From: RYN-230 sp036509255
GTDB lineage: Bacteria; Actinomycetota; Actinomycetes; Streptosporangiales; Streptosporangiaceae
NCBI GenBank assembly: GCA_036509255.1
Contig: DATCFY010000141.1
Location: 1 to 24,178, forward strand
Reading direction: 5' to 3'
Length of the DNA: 24,178 nt
This document shows positions 1 to 7,057 of this stretch, piece by piece. The notes under the pieces are model-generated. The model ran no database searches and was not told the origin of the DNA. It saw nothing but the letters and a program-made list of their open reading frames with translations. The number at the start of each line of letters is the position of its first letter. Within the stretch, counting starts at the first letter, position 1. Both the position numbers and the translations under genes were made by a program.

Positions 1-707
1 CCGGTGAACGCGATCTTGTCCACGCCGGGGTGCGCGGCCAGCGCCTTGCCCACCTCCGGCCCGAACCCGCTCACCACGTTGAACACGCCGGGCGGGAAAC
101 CGGCCTCCTCGACCAGGCCGGCCAGCGCGATCGCGGACGCCGGGGAGTAGTCGCTGGGCTTGGCCACCATCGTGCAGCCCGCGGCCAGGGCGGGCGCCAG
201 TTTCCAGCAGAGCAGCAGGAGCGGCGAGTTCCACGGGACGATCGCCGCCACCACGCCGGCCGGCTCGCGCCGGGTGTACACGAGGAAGTTCGGCTTGTCC
301 GCGGGGATGGTCGAGCCCTCGAGCTTGTCGGCCAGCCCGGAGAAGTAATAGAACCAGTCCGGAATGCTGCCCAGCTGCCCGCGCATCTCGCGGAGCAGCT
401 TGCCGGTGTCCCGCGTCTCGAACTCCGCGAGCCGGTCGGCGTCCCGGGCGATGAGCTCGGCCAGCCGCCGCATGAGGCGGGCCCGGCCGAACCCCGTCAG
501 CTGCCCCCACGGGCCGGAGAGTGCGCGCCGGGCGGCCGCCACCGCCAGGTTCACGTCGGCCTCACCCCCGTCGGCCGCGGTGGCCCACGGCGCGCCCGAG
601 AACGGGTCGACGCTCTCGTACCGGCGCCCGGAGACGGGCTCGGTCAGCTGGCCGTCGATGACCAGGGAGAAATGAGGCAGCTGGGTAGGTGCCTGCGTCG
701 TGGTCAT
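1..707 (-). CDS. Aldehyde dehydrogenase, N-terminal part (cut by window edge)
   Basis: NAD(P)-dependent aldehyde dehydrogenase superfamily, oxidising an aldehyde to a carboxylate. About 235 N-terminal residues are visible, starting MTTTQAPTQLPHF. The Rossmann-type NAD-binding half is clear: VVAAIVPWNSPLLLL, then AALAAGCTMVAKPSDYSP-like residues, where the Lys of VAKPS is the conserved cofactor-contacting lysine, then GVFNVVSGFGPEVG and HPGVDKIAFTG just before the cut. The catalytic Cys and Glu lie outside the window, so activity cannot be judged. The ATG at 707-705 has an upstream GGAGG at good spacing and overlaps the TGA of the CoA-transferase gene (ATGA), so translation is probably coupled. 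It is the last visible gene of the minus-strand catabolic operon and may oxidise an aldehyde from the same pathway. Family is certain; substrate is unknown. Confidence 0.93.
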   Translation of the reverse strand, partial: MTTTQAPTQLPHFSLVIDGQLTEPVSGRRYESVDPFSGAPWATAADGGEADVNLAVAAARRALSGPWGQLTGFGRARLMRRLAELIARDADRLAEFETRDTGKLLREMRGQLGSIPDWFYYFSGLADKLEGSTIPADKPNFLVYTRREPAGVVAAIVPWNSPLLLLCWKLAPALAAGCTMVAKPSDYSPASAIALAGLVEEAGFPPGVFNVVSGFGPEVGKALAAHPGVDKIAFT

Positions 708-1867
708 GATGATGCCTCCTGCCGTGAGGGTCCGAATTCCGCGCGGATGGCCGTGGTGTGCTGCCCGAGCGCCGGGACTGCCCCCATCGCGGCGGTCCGG
801 CCGGGCACCGTCACCGGCGGCAACAGCGCGCGGACCTGTCCCTCCGGTGAATCGATGTCCCGCCACCGGTCCCGGGCGGCCAGCTGCGGGTGGGCCGCGA
901 ACTCCGCGGGGGTGCGCATCCGGGCGTTGGCGATGCCTGCCGCCTCCAGCGACGCTTCGAGCTGGTCCGCGGGGATCCCGGCGAACGCCCCGTTGATAAG
1001 GTCCGTCAGCTCGTCGTGGTGCTCGACCCGGGCGGGGTTGGTCGCGAACCGCTCATCGGTGACCAGGTCGGGGCGGCCCAGGATCCGCTCGCACAGCACG
1101 GCCCACTCGCGCTCGTTCTGGATGCCGAGGAACACCTGGCCGTCTTTAGCCAGGTAGGGCCCGTACGGGGAGATCGAGGCGTGCCGTGCCCCGGTGCGCG
1201 GCGAGGTCCGGCCGCCGTACACGCTGTAGAGGTAGGGCTGGCTCATCCATTCGCCCAGCGCGTCGAGCATGGCCACCTCGAAGCTGCCGCCGTGGCCGGA
1301 CCGCTCCCGCTCGTAGAGCGCGGCCAGCACGCCGGAGTAGGCATACATCCCGGCGGCGATGTCGGCTACGGAGATCCCGGCCTTGGCCGGCTCTGCCGGG
1401 GTCCCGGTGACCGACAGCAGCCCGGCCTCGCACTGCACCAGCAGGTCGTATGCCTTCTTACCGGCGTACGGGCCGTCCGGGCCGTAGCCGGAGATCGAGC
1501 AGCTGATCAGCCGCGGGTAGCGGGCGGTGAGCTGTTCCGCGCCCAGGCCCAGCCGCGAGGCCGCGCCGGGCGCGAGGTTCTGCACGAACACGTCCGCGCG
1601 AGCGAGCACGGCGTCAAGCACGGCCCGGTCGGCGGCCTTCTTCACGTCGAGCTCGATGCTTTCCTTGCCCCGGTTCAGCCAGACGAAGTAGCTCGACTGG
1701 CCGTGCACCGACTGGTCGTAGCCGCGAGCGAAGTCACCGGCGCCCGCCCGCTCAACCTTGATCACCCGGGCGCCGAGGTCGGCGAGCTGGCGGGTGGCGA
1801 ACGGAGCCGCCACGGCCTGCTCCAGCGCAACGACCAGCAGCCCGTCCAGCGGCAGTTCCCCCCTCAC
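704..1867 (-). CDS. CaiB/BaiF (class III) CoA-transferase
   Basis: Class III CoA-transferase of 387 aa, close to the usual family length. These enzymes move CoA between a donor thioester and a carboxylic acid in the cytosol. The N-terminus (LPLDGLLVVALEQAVAAPFA, then LADLGARVIKVER) and LNRGKESIELDVK are typical. The catalytic aspartate is visible as D169 in GISVADIAAGMYAYSG, the same position as in formyl-CoA transferase. The glycine-rich SGYGPDGPY stretch is also present. The start is GTG at 1867-1865, overlapping the TGA of the acyl-CoA dehydrogenase gene by 4 nt; the downstream aldehyde dehydrogenase overlaps its own stop the same way. Such coupling suggests the three proteins are made together. 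It probably activates the acid that the neighbouring dehydrogenase oxidises. The acid itself cannot be deduced. Confidence 0.95.
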   Translation of the reverse strand: MRGELPLDGLLVVALEQAVAAPFATRQLADLGARVIKVERAGAGDFARGYDQSVHGQSSYFVWLNRGKESIELDVKKAADRAVLDAVLARADVFVQNLAPGAASRLGLGAEQLTARYPRLISCSISGYGPDGPYAGKKAYDLLVQCEAGLLSVTGTPAEPAKAGISVADIAAGMYAYSGVLAALYERERSGHGGSFEVAMLDALGEWMSQPYLYSVYGGRTSPRTGARHASISPYGPYLAKDGQVFLGIQNEREWAVLCERILGRPDLVTDERFATNPARVEHHDELTDLINGAFAGIPADQLEASLEAAGIANARMRTPAEFAAHPQLAARDRWRDIDSPEGQVRALLPPVTVPGRTAAMGAVPALGQHTTAIRAEFGPSRQEASS

Positions 1868-3021
1868 GGGGCAACGGAGTTTCGCTTGATGAGCTGCCGG
1901 GCGATGACGTTGCGCTGGATCTCGTTGGTGCCCTCGCCGACGATCATCAGCGGAGCGTCCCGGAAATAGCGCTCGACGTCGAACTCGGTGGAGTAGCCGT
2001 ATCCGCCGTGGATGCGGACCGCATTGAGCGCGATTTCCATCGCGGTCTCGGAGGCGAACAGCTTGGCCATGCCCGCCTCCATGTCGGCCCGGGCGCCTGA
2101 GTCGACGCAGCGCGCCGCGTACAGCACCAGCTGGCGGGCGGCGGTCAGCTTGGTGGCCATGTCGGCCAGGTAGTTGCCGACTGACTGGTGCTGCCAGATG
2201 GGCTGGCCGAAACTCTCCCGCTGCTGGGCGTACCGCAGCGCGTCCTCCAGCGCGGCCCGGCCGACGCCCACGGCCCGGGCGGCGACCTGAATCCGGCCGA
2301 TCTCCAGGCCACGCATCATCTGGCCGAAGCCCTCGCCCTCCCGGTCGCCCAGCAGCGCGTCCGCCGGTACCCGGAAGTCGTCGAAGGACAGCTCGCAGCT
2401 TTCCACTCCCTTGTAACCCAGCTTGGGCAGGTCACGCGAGACCGTGAAACCCGGCCCGTGCTCGACCAGCAGGATGCTGATCCCCGCGTGCGGGGGCCGG
2501 GCGGCCGGATCGGTCTTGCACAGCAACGCGACCAGCGCGGACCGCCGGGCGTTCGTGATCCAGGTCTTGGTTCCGTTGATGACGTAAGAATCGCCGTCGC
2601 GGCGCGCGGCCGTGCGCATGGCTTGCAGGTCGGAGCCGCCACCGGGTTCCGTGAGCGCCATCGTGGCCCGGATCTCACCAGTTGCCATCCGCGGCAGGTA
2701 CTGCTCCTTCTGCGCGTCGGTCCCGTAGTCCAGGAGCAGCTTCGCCACGACCGTGTGGCCGCCCATGGCGCCGGCCAGGCTCATCCAGCCGCGGGACAGC
2801 TCCTCGGTGACCAGTGCGTAGCAGGGGGTGCTGACCCGTGCAGCTCCCCACGGCTCGGGGATGGCCAGCCCGTAGATGCCCAGCTGCTTCATCTGCTCGA
2901 TGAGCTTTTCCGGGTAGGTGTTCGCGTGCTCCAGTTCCGAGGCCACCGGCCTGACCTCACGGTCGGTGAAGTCGCGGACCAGGCTGACGATCGCGCGCTC
3001 CTCCTCGCTCAGCTCATCCAT
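1864..3021 (-). CDS. Acyl-CoA dehydrogenase
   Basis: FAD-dependent acyl-CoA dehydrogenase of 385 aa, the normal family length, which introduces an alpha-beta double bond into an acyl-CoA and passes electrons to ETF. In order: an N-terminal helical domain (EEERAIVSLVRDFTDREVRPVA), the mid beta-domain with MALTEPGGGSDLQAM and YVINGTKTWITNA (FAD and substrate contacts), and the C-terminal helical domain with IHGGYGYSTEFDVERYFRDA. The catalytic base is E363 in VGEGTNEIQ, the position used by short-chain and branched-chain type enzymes. The ATG at 3021 is preceded by AAAGGA. The gene lies 75 bp after the PrpD-family gene and overlaps the CoA-transferase start by 4 nt. No hairpin separates it from PrpD, so one transcript is likely. 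Chain length and branching of the substrate are unknown. Confidence 0.96.
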   Translation of the reverse strand: MDELSEEERAIVSLVRDFTDREVRPVASELEHANTYPEKLIEQMKQLGIYGLAIPEPWGAARVSTPCYALVTEELSRGWMSLAGAMGGHTVVAKLLLDYGTDAQKEQYLPRMATGEIRATMALTEPGGGSDLQAMRTAARRDGDSYVINGTKTWITNARRSALVALLCKTDPAARPPHAGISILLVEHGPGFTVSRDLPKLGYKGVESCELSFDDFRVPADALLGDREGEGFGQMMRGLEIGRIQVAARAVGVGRAALEDALRYAQQRESFGQPIWQHQSVGNYLADMATKLTAARQLVLYAARCVDSGARADMEAGMAKLFASETAMEIALNAVRIHGGYGYSTEFDVERYFRDAPLMIVGEGTNEIQRNVIARQLIKRNSVAP

Positions 3022-3096
3022 GGCCGTCCTTTCGCTGCCGGTGCTGCCTGGGCGAGCGTCGCCGCCGGGTCTGGCCGGGCCGCCGCATCAGTCCCA

Positions 3097-4317
3097 CTAG
3101 CAGAAGTCCCGGAGCAGGTCGGCGGCGCTCGGCCAGGTCCACGCGGACGGGTCCAGCTCGTAGCCACCCCGCTCCAGGCCGGCCAGGCAGTCGGCGATCT
3201 TCGCCTGGAGCTGGGCGGCGGTGGCGGGCCGGGCCGGTGATCCGGGCGGGAACTGCTGGCTGATCTGCGCCACGCCCCCACTGGCCGTGTGCAGTTCGGC
3301 GACGAGCTCACCGTCCAGCAGCCAGGTACCGCCCGGCTCACTCTTGATCTCGACCAGCCCGGCCAGACGGCGGGCCGCCGGCCTGCGCACCGCGTCGTCG
3401 GTGAAGCTGGCAAAGCCCGGGCAGCCGTCAAGCAGCGCGGCAGCCGCGGCGTACTCCAGGCTGAACTTGCCCTGCAGCCCGGTATCGGGCGAGTGATGGA
3501 TCAGCGGGGTCAGTGTGCCCTCTGGGGTGCGCAGCACGATCCTGCGCACCTCGGCCGGGTCCAGCGGCCCGGACTGGGACAACTCCCCCAGCGCGCTGAT
3601 GGGGCGCTGCAACGCGTAGCAGCACGGGTAGATCTTGACCGCCAGGCCGCCGGGAACCGCGGGCCCGGACAGGTCGGCCGCGCCAGGATCTCCGCCGACC
3701 AGGGTCATCCACTCGCCCAGGGCGGCCGGGTCGGCCTGCGCGCCGGCCGCGGCCAGCGTGGCGGCCCGGATCCCGGTGTCCACCGCGAACCCCACCTGCA
3801 GCGACTTGGCGTCGGTGCCGAACGCCCGCTGCACCCCGCCCGCGCCGGGCACCGCGAGGGCCATGGCGATGGCGATCTGTTCCGGGCCCAGGCCCAGCGC
3901 GACCGCCGCGCCGGCCGCGGCGGCAGGCGCGCCGGCCGTGCAAGTGGCGTGCCAGCCTGCCGAGTAGTGCGGCCAGCCCAGCGCGTTGCCGAGCCGGGCC
4001 ATCACCCCGGCCGAAGCGAGGTAGGCCCGGGCATCCGCGCCCAGCGCCAGGGCGGTGGGCACGCAGACCGCACTGATGTGCGTAGTGGACTCCATGTGCA
4101 GGTCATCGAAGTCCAGGACGTGGGCCGCCACCGCCCAGCGCGGGCCTTCGGGCAGGGTCCCGGCCAGCTGAGTCACCGGGTGCTCGCGGCCGGCCAGCGC
4201 CACGGCAACCGTGTCCACCAGCGAGCGGTCCGCCAGGGCCAGGTCCTCCCCGGTTGGCTCGAGGTCGTGGGCCCACTGGGCGAGCCGCCCGGCGAGCGAG
4301 TCCGCTGGTTCCGGCAC
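3097..4317 (-). CDS. MmgE/PrpD family protein (2-methylcitrate dehydratase-like)
   Basis: About 406 aa. The family includes 2-methylcitrate dehydratase, cis-aconitate decarboxylase and other lyases acting on di- and tricarboxylates. Family active-site regions can be seen: LDFDDLHMESTTHIS (Asp/His cluster), ALGWPHYSAGWHATCTAGA (Gly-Trp-His), FGTDAKSLQVG (Lys) and AVKIYPCCYALQR (Lys-Tyr). It should therefore be active, on an unknown substrate. I choose GTG at 4317-4315 as start: GGGAGAGG lies just upstream, and the protein then begins MPEPADSLAGRLAQWA, as expected for the family. An in-frame ATG at 4368 has no ribosome site and lies between the -35 and -10 of the likely promoter. First gene of the minus-strand operon, divergent to a GntR regulator. 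It sits with CoA-transferase and acyl-CoA dehydrogenase genes, not with propionate-pathway genes, which argues against a plain methylcitrate-cycle role. Confidence 0.93.
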   Translation of the reverse strand: MPEPADSLAGRLAQWAHDLEPTGEDLALADRSLVDTVAVALAGREHPVTQLAGTLPEGPRWAVAAHVLDFDDLHMESTTHISAVCVPTALALGADARAYLASAGVMARLGNALGWPHYSAGWHATCTAGAPAAAAGAAVALGLGPEQIAIAMALAVPGAGGVQRAFGTDAKSLQVGFAVDTGIRAATLAAAGAQADPAALGEWMTLVGGDPGAADLSGPAVPGGLAVKIYPCCYALQRPISALGELSQSGPLDPAEVRRIVLRTPEGTLTPLIHHSPDTGLQGKFSLEYAAAAALLDGCPGFASFTDDAVRRPAARRLAGLVEIKSEPGGTWLLDGELVAELHTASGGVAQISQQFPPGSPARPATAAQLQAKIADCLAGLERGGYELDPSAWTWPSAADLLRDFC

Positions 4318-4351
4318 CTGGCACCTCTCCCGAAGTTGGCCGACTGAATCT

Positions 4352-4380
4352 AAGATATGTACGGCCATTTAGCGACGCAA
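4352..4380 (-). promoter_or_regulatory. Predicted sigma-70-type promoter of the PrpD-family operon
   Basis: On the minus strand TTGCGT (4380-4375) is followed after exactly 17 nt by TATCTT (4357-4352). These match the -35 (TTG) and -10 (TAT..T) cores. Transcription would start near 4345, leaving a leader of about 28 nt with GGGAGAGG before the GTG at 4317. It is an AT-richer island in otherwise very GC-rich DNA. Predicted by eye only. Confidence 0.55.
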
Positions 4381-4403
4381 CCGTCTGGGCCGGCCAGTCG
4401 GCT

Positions 4404-4433
4404 CGGGCAGGCCCGTCCGGACGGGCCTGCCCG
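4404..4433. promoter_or_regulatory. Perfect 30-bp palindrome in divergent gap, candidate GntR operator
   Basis: A 15-nt arm (CGGGCAGGCCCGTCC) is followed directly by its exact reverse complement. It lies 26 bp before the gntR-type GTG and 24 bp upstream of the PrpD operon -35 box, where a regulator could act on both genes. Symmetry with no spacer suits a dimeric protein better than a terminator hairpin, and no T-run follows. A structured leader of the regulator mRNA is the alternative. Confidence 0.5.
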
Positions 4434-4459
4434 GCCCCGACGCAGGGAGGAGCGGGACC

Positions 4460-5203
4460 GTGCCCGACCAGGTCAGGTCCAGCGCCTACCGGACGCTGGC
4501 CGCCGAACTGCGGGACGCGATCCGCAACGGTGAGTACGCCGACGGCCGGCAGTTGCCCACCGAGGAGCAGCTGTCCGCGCGGCATTCGGTGAGCAGGCAG
4601 ACGGTCCGGCGGGCCATGCAGGACCTGGTCTCTGAGGGGATCATCTACCGGGTCGCCGGGCGCGGCACCTACCCCGTAGCCGAGGCCGACCGGTACCTGC
4701 GGCATTTCGGCTCGGTCGAGGACCTGATGGCCTTGTCCCTGGACACCGACTGCGAGATCATCACGCCGCTGCGGCACACGGTGGACCTGGAGGCGGCGAG
4801 CCGGCTACGGCTGCCCTCCGATGACGTGCACGCGGTCACCCTGATCCGGCTGCACGGGAACGTCCCGTTCTGCCACACCTCGGTGTTCCTGCCACCGCCG
4901 GTCGGCGCGCTGATCAGTGATGTACCGGAGCTGAGAGCGGCGGGGCGGCGCAGCCGGATCACGGTCATCGGGCTGATCGACGCCAGGATGGCCCGGTCCA
5001 TCAAGGGTGCGGAGCAGAGCATCACCGCGGCAGCGGCCCCGCCGGCCGTGGCGGCCCACCTGGAGTGCGCCCCCGGCCACCCGGTGCTGCGCATCGACCG
5101 GCTGTACACCGACGAAGCGGACACCCCGGTCGAGCTGGCGGTGAGCTACTTCGACCCGGCGCACTACTCGTACCGGGTCAAGCTCCGCCGCGGCCCGTCC
5201 TGA
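4460..5203 (+). CDS. GntR family transcriptional regulator (HutC/UTRA type)
   Basis: DNA-binding regulator of 247 aa. The N-terminal winged helix-turn-helix (about 8-75) reads YRTLAAELRDAIRNGEY, LPTEEQLSARHSVSRQTVRRAM and GIIYRVAGRGTY, the classic GntR pattern ending in the GRGT wing. The rest (about 90-245) fits a UTRA ligand-binding domain of the HutC subfamily, ending in VLRIDRLYTDEADTPVELAVSYFDPAHYSYRVKL. The start is GTG at 4460, with AGGGAGGAGCGGG upstream. It is divergent to the PrpD/acyl-CoA dehydrogenase/CoA-transferase/aldehyde dehydrogenase operon, so it most likely controls that operon, and perhaps itself, in response to a pathway acid or CoA ester. The ligand is unknown. A strong hairpin follows the gene. 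Confidence 0.94.
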   Translation: MPDQVRSSAYRTLAAELRDAIRNGEYADGRQLPTEEQLSARHSVSRQTVRRAMQDLVSEGIIYRVAGRGTYPVAEADRYLRHFGSVEDLMALSLDTDCEIITPLRHTVDLEAASRLRLPSDDVHAVTLIRLHGNVPFCHTSVFLPPPVGALISDVPELRAAGRRSRITVIGLIDARMARSIKGAEQSITAAAAPPAVAAHLECAPGHPVLRIDRLYTDEADTPVELAVSYFDPAHYSYRVKLRRGPS

Positions 5204-5270
5204 GCACGGACGGCCCGATCGGCCGGCCCGACCAGCCGATCCCGCCGGGCTGGATCAGGGTGAGGCGGAG

Positions 5271-5320
5271 TGGTCACCGGCGCCGGCCGCCGCTGCGGTA
5301 GCGGCCGGTGCCGGTGACCA
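5271..5320. terminator. Bidirectional hairpin terminator between convergent genes
   Basis: Two 20-nt arms (5271-5290 and 5301-5320) beginning TGGTCACCGG and ending CCGGTGACCA pair with a single G-U-type mismatch around a 10-nt loop. A second, smaller stem lies just before it (GATCGGC at 5217-5223 with GCCGATC at 5235-5241). It sits between the stops of the GntR gene (5203) and the convergent gene ending at 5327. No T-run is present, as is usual for actinomycete terminators. Confidence 0.75.
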
Positions 5321-5326
5321 AGATCA

Positions 5327-6091
5327 TCAGGACAGGCCCTCCAGCCGGCCGCAGAAGGCCCGGTACTGCTGGAGCGCGGTGCGCAGGTCCTCGGTGGTCG
5401 TATCGTTCTCCCACGCTGCGCGCAGGGCGGCCTGCTCACGCTGCAGCGAGGCCACGAAGGCCTTCGCGGCCTCGTCGGCCGCCGCCGCGGCGCGCCGCAC
5501 GGACCCCTGGGGATCGTCAACGAACATCGCCTGGATAGCCGGCCACTGCTGCCCTGACAGGGCAGCGGCGGGAATGCCGGCCTCGGCAGCTCCGGCGGCC
5601 GGGTCACGGTCGCTCGAGCCCGGAGCACCGGGGGCGGCGGCCGGGTCCGGAGTGCCTGCCACGCCGGGCTGCACCCCGGCCCCCGGCGGCCCGGAGGTCG
5701 CCGCCGGACTGGGAGCCGCCGGGTCAGCGGAGACCGGGCCGGAAGCCGCCGGGTCAAAGGAGACCGGAGCATCGGCCGAGCTGGAGGCCGCCTGAGTGGA
5801 CGCCGCCGGGCTGGGCTCCGCGGGGATGCCCATGTCCGGGCTGGGTGCCTCCGGGGGCACCACCAAGGGAGCGGGATCCGCGCCCCCGGTATCCGGCGCG
5901 GCGTGGCGCCCGACCAGCTCGTCGCTGTCCGTCAGGTCATCGCCCGTCTCGTCCGCTCCCGGGCCTGCAAAGTCCGGGGCCTCGTCCGCCGGGACCTCCC
6001 CGGTCAGGATCTCGTCGCGGCGCTCGATGACGATCGGGTCGTCCGTCACCGCTTCGCCGGGCGTGCGGGTCTCGTCGCGTTGCGAAGTCAT
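5327..6091 (-). CDS. Hypothetical protein: disordered linker plus C-terminal helical module
   Basis: Protein of 254 aa with no recognised enzyme motif. Residues 1 to about 60 are acidic and polar. Residues about 60-170 are Pro/Ala/Ser/Gly-rich and surely disordered (many SADPAAPSPAA-like segments). The last 75 or so residues look folded and helical: GQQWPAIQAMFVDDPQGSVRR, DEAAKAFVASLQREQAALRA and TTEDLRTALQQYRAFCGRLEGL. That last part resembles the C-terminal region of the gene immediately upstream (W.A.Q..FVD.PQ..V and TTEDLR.A...YRA), so the two are tandem relatives. Unlike that neighbour it has no membrane segment or signal peptide, so it is probably cytosolic. The ATG at 6091 lies 7 bp after the upstream stop with GGAGAGG nearby, so the genes are co-transcribed. 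Function unknown. Confidence 0.8.
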   Translation of the reverse strand: MTSQRDETRTPGEAVTDDPIVIERRDEILTGEVPADEAPDFAGPGADETGDDLTDSDELVGRHAAPDTGGADPAPLVVPPEAPSPDMGIPAEPSPAASTQAASSSADAPVSFDPAASGPVSADPAAPSPAATSGPPGAGVQPGVAGTPDPAAAPGAPGSSDRDPAAGAAEAGIPAAALSGQQWPAIQAMFVDDPQGSVRRAAAAADEAAKAFVASLQREQAALRAAWENDTTTEDLRTALQQYRAFCGRLEGLS

Positions 6092-6098
6092 CTGCTGG

Positions 6099-6947
6099 TC
6101 ACCTCTCCTGCTGGCGCGCGGTGGTCACCGCGTCGGGAGTCCGATTGCGGGCCGGGTTACCGGAGGGCTGGCTGGTGGTGTCGCCGGCAGCCGGGCTGAC
6201 CGGGGCCGCCGGGACAGCGGACTGGTCGGCCGACACGGGCTCCTCCGCTACAGGCTGTTCCGCCGCGGGCTGACCCACCAAGGGCTCCTCAGCCACGGGC
6301 TCCTCCGCCAGAGGCTCCTCAGCCGCGGGCTGATCCACCACGGGCTCCTCCGCCGCGGGCAGGCCGTCCGGCCGGCTGGTGGCAGGGTCGCCCGACGCCT
6401 TGGCATCAGGGCGGGCGGCGGGCTCCCCGAGCAGCTCCGCGAACAGCGCCCGGTAATGGATCATCGCCTGGCGCAGGTCCTCGGTGGTCGCCGTGCCGGC
6501 GGCGGCGTTCTGGCTGATGTCGTGGGCCGCGCGGAAGTGATCCAGCGTCTTGGCGTGCTCGACGGACAGGTCGGCGAGGGTCTGGTCGTAGGGCTGGGTC
6601 GGGTAGCCGCGGTCTTGCATCACGGCCGAGACCAGCGTCTGGGCCCCGGTCACGGCGGCCTGCGGCGCGTCCACGAACTGCTCCTGGACAGCCGTCCACT
6701 CCGACGTGTACTGGCTCCGGGCCGCGGGGCTCAGCGGCCGGAGGTCAAGGTCCCGGACGTGCCGTTCGCGCCCGGCGAGCTCGGATTCCGCTTCCCGCCT
6801 GCTGCCGTGCTCGGTGACCGCCCGGTCGTATTCGGGCCCGAACCGCTCGCGCAGGCGGCGACGGCGGTTCGCCGCCGACACCGCGACCAGGATCGCAGCC
6901 ACGATGATGACCACGACAATGACCGCCACAATGGCCCCGACTGTCAT
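6099..6947 (-). CDS. Membrane-anchored hypothetical protein with C-terminal helical module
   Basis: Protein of 282 aa. I start at the ATG at 6947-6945 (MTVGAIVAVIVVVIIVAAIL) because AAAGGAGG precedes it; a longer frame to 7028 would add 27 residues before the membrane segment with no ribosome site. Residues about 4-25 form one transmembrane helix followed by basic NRRRRLRERFG, so the rest should face the cytosol. Residues 25-190 are helical: FGPEYDRAVTEHGSRREAESEL, LRPLSPAARSQYTSEW, VQEQFVDAPQAAV, then TTEDLRQAMIHYRALFAELL. The tail is a repetitive acidic EEPxxEEPxxxQPA tract and a polar end. The FGPEYDR...REAE...YRALF pattern recurs in unnamed actinomycete membrane proteins I know, but no function has been assigned. 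The gene lies directly upstream of its soluble relative, with which it must form an operon. Confidence 0.83.
   Translation of the reverse strand: MTVGAIVAVIVVVIIVAAILVAVSAANRRRRLRERFGPEYDRAVTEHGSRREAESELAGRERHVRDLDLRPLSPAARSQYTSEWTAVQEQFVDAPQAAVTGAQTLVSAVMQDRGYPTQPYDQTLADLSVEHAKTLDHFRAAHDISQNAAAGTATTEDLRQAMIHYRALFAELLGEPAARPDAKASGDPATSRPDGLPAAEEPVVDQPAAEEPLAEEPVAEEPLVGQPAAEQPVAEEPVSADQSAVPAAPVSPAAGDTTSQPSGNPARNRTPDAVTTARQQER
6239..6361 (-). repeat. Imperfect tandem repeat coding an acidic EEP/QPA tract
   Basis: Variants of GGGCTCCTCxGCC recur across about 120 bp (plus-strand view). They encode successive EEPxAEEP, DQPAAEEP and GQPAAEQP blocks on the minus strand. Spacing is irregular but in multiples of 3, so copy number could change without breaking the frame. 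It is part of the tail of the membrane-anchored protein. Confidence 0.7.
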
Positions 6948-7041
6948 GGGAACCTCCTTTTCAGGGACTGGCGCACAACGACTCCCCTGCTTTCGCGCCC
7001 CCAAACCCGGTACCCGGCAGGTGTTCAAGGCGGCGGCCCAC

Positions 7042-7047
7042 GGGTAG
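7042..7047 (+). promoter_or_regulatory. Weak candidate -10 (GGGTAG) of the CYTH-CHAD gene
   Basis: GTTC (7023-7026) and GGGTAG (7042-7047) are 15 nt apart, resembling the GNNT-N14-16-GGGTAY pattern of actinomycete SigB-type stress promoters but with imperfect ends. The ATG at 7058 has no Shine-Dalgarno sequence, so a near-leaderless mRNA starting about 7053 would fit. Weak evidence. Confidence 0.25.
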
Positions 7048-7057
7048 TGGCGACGGC

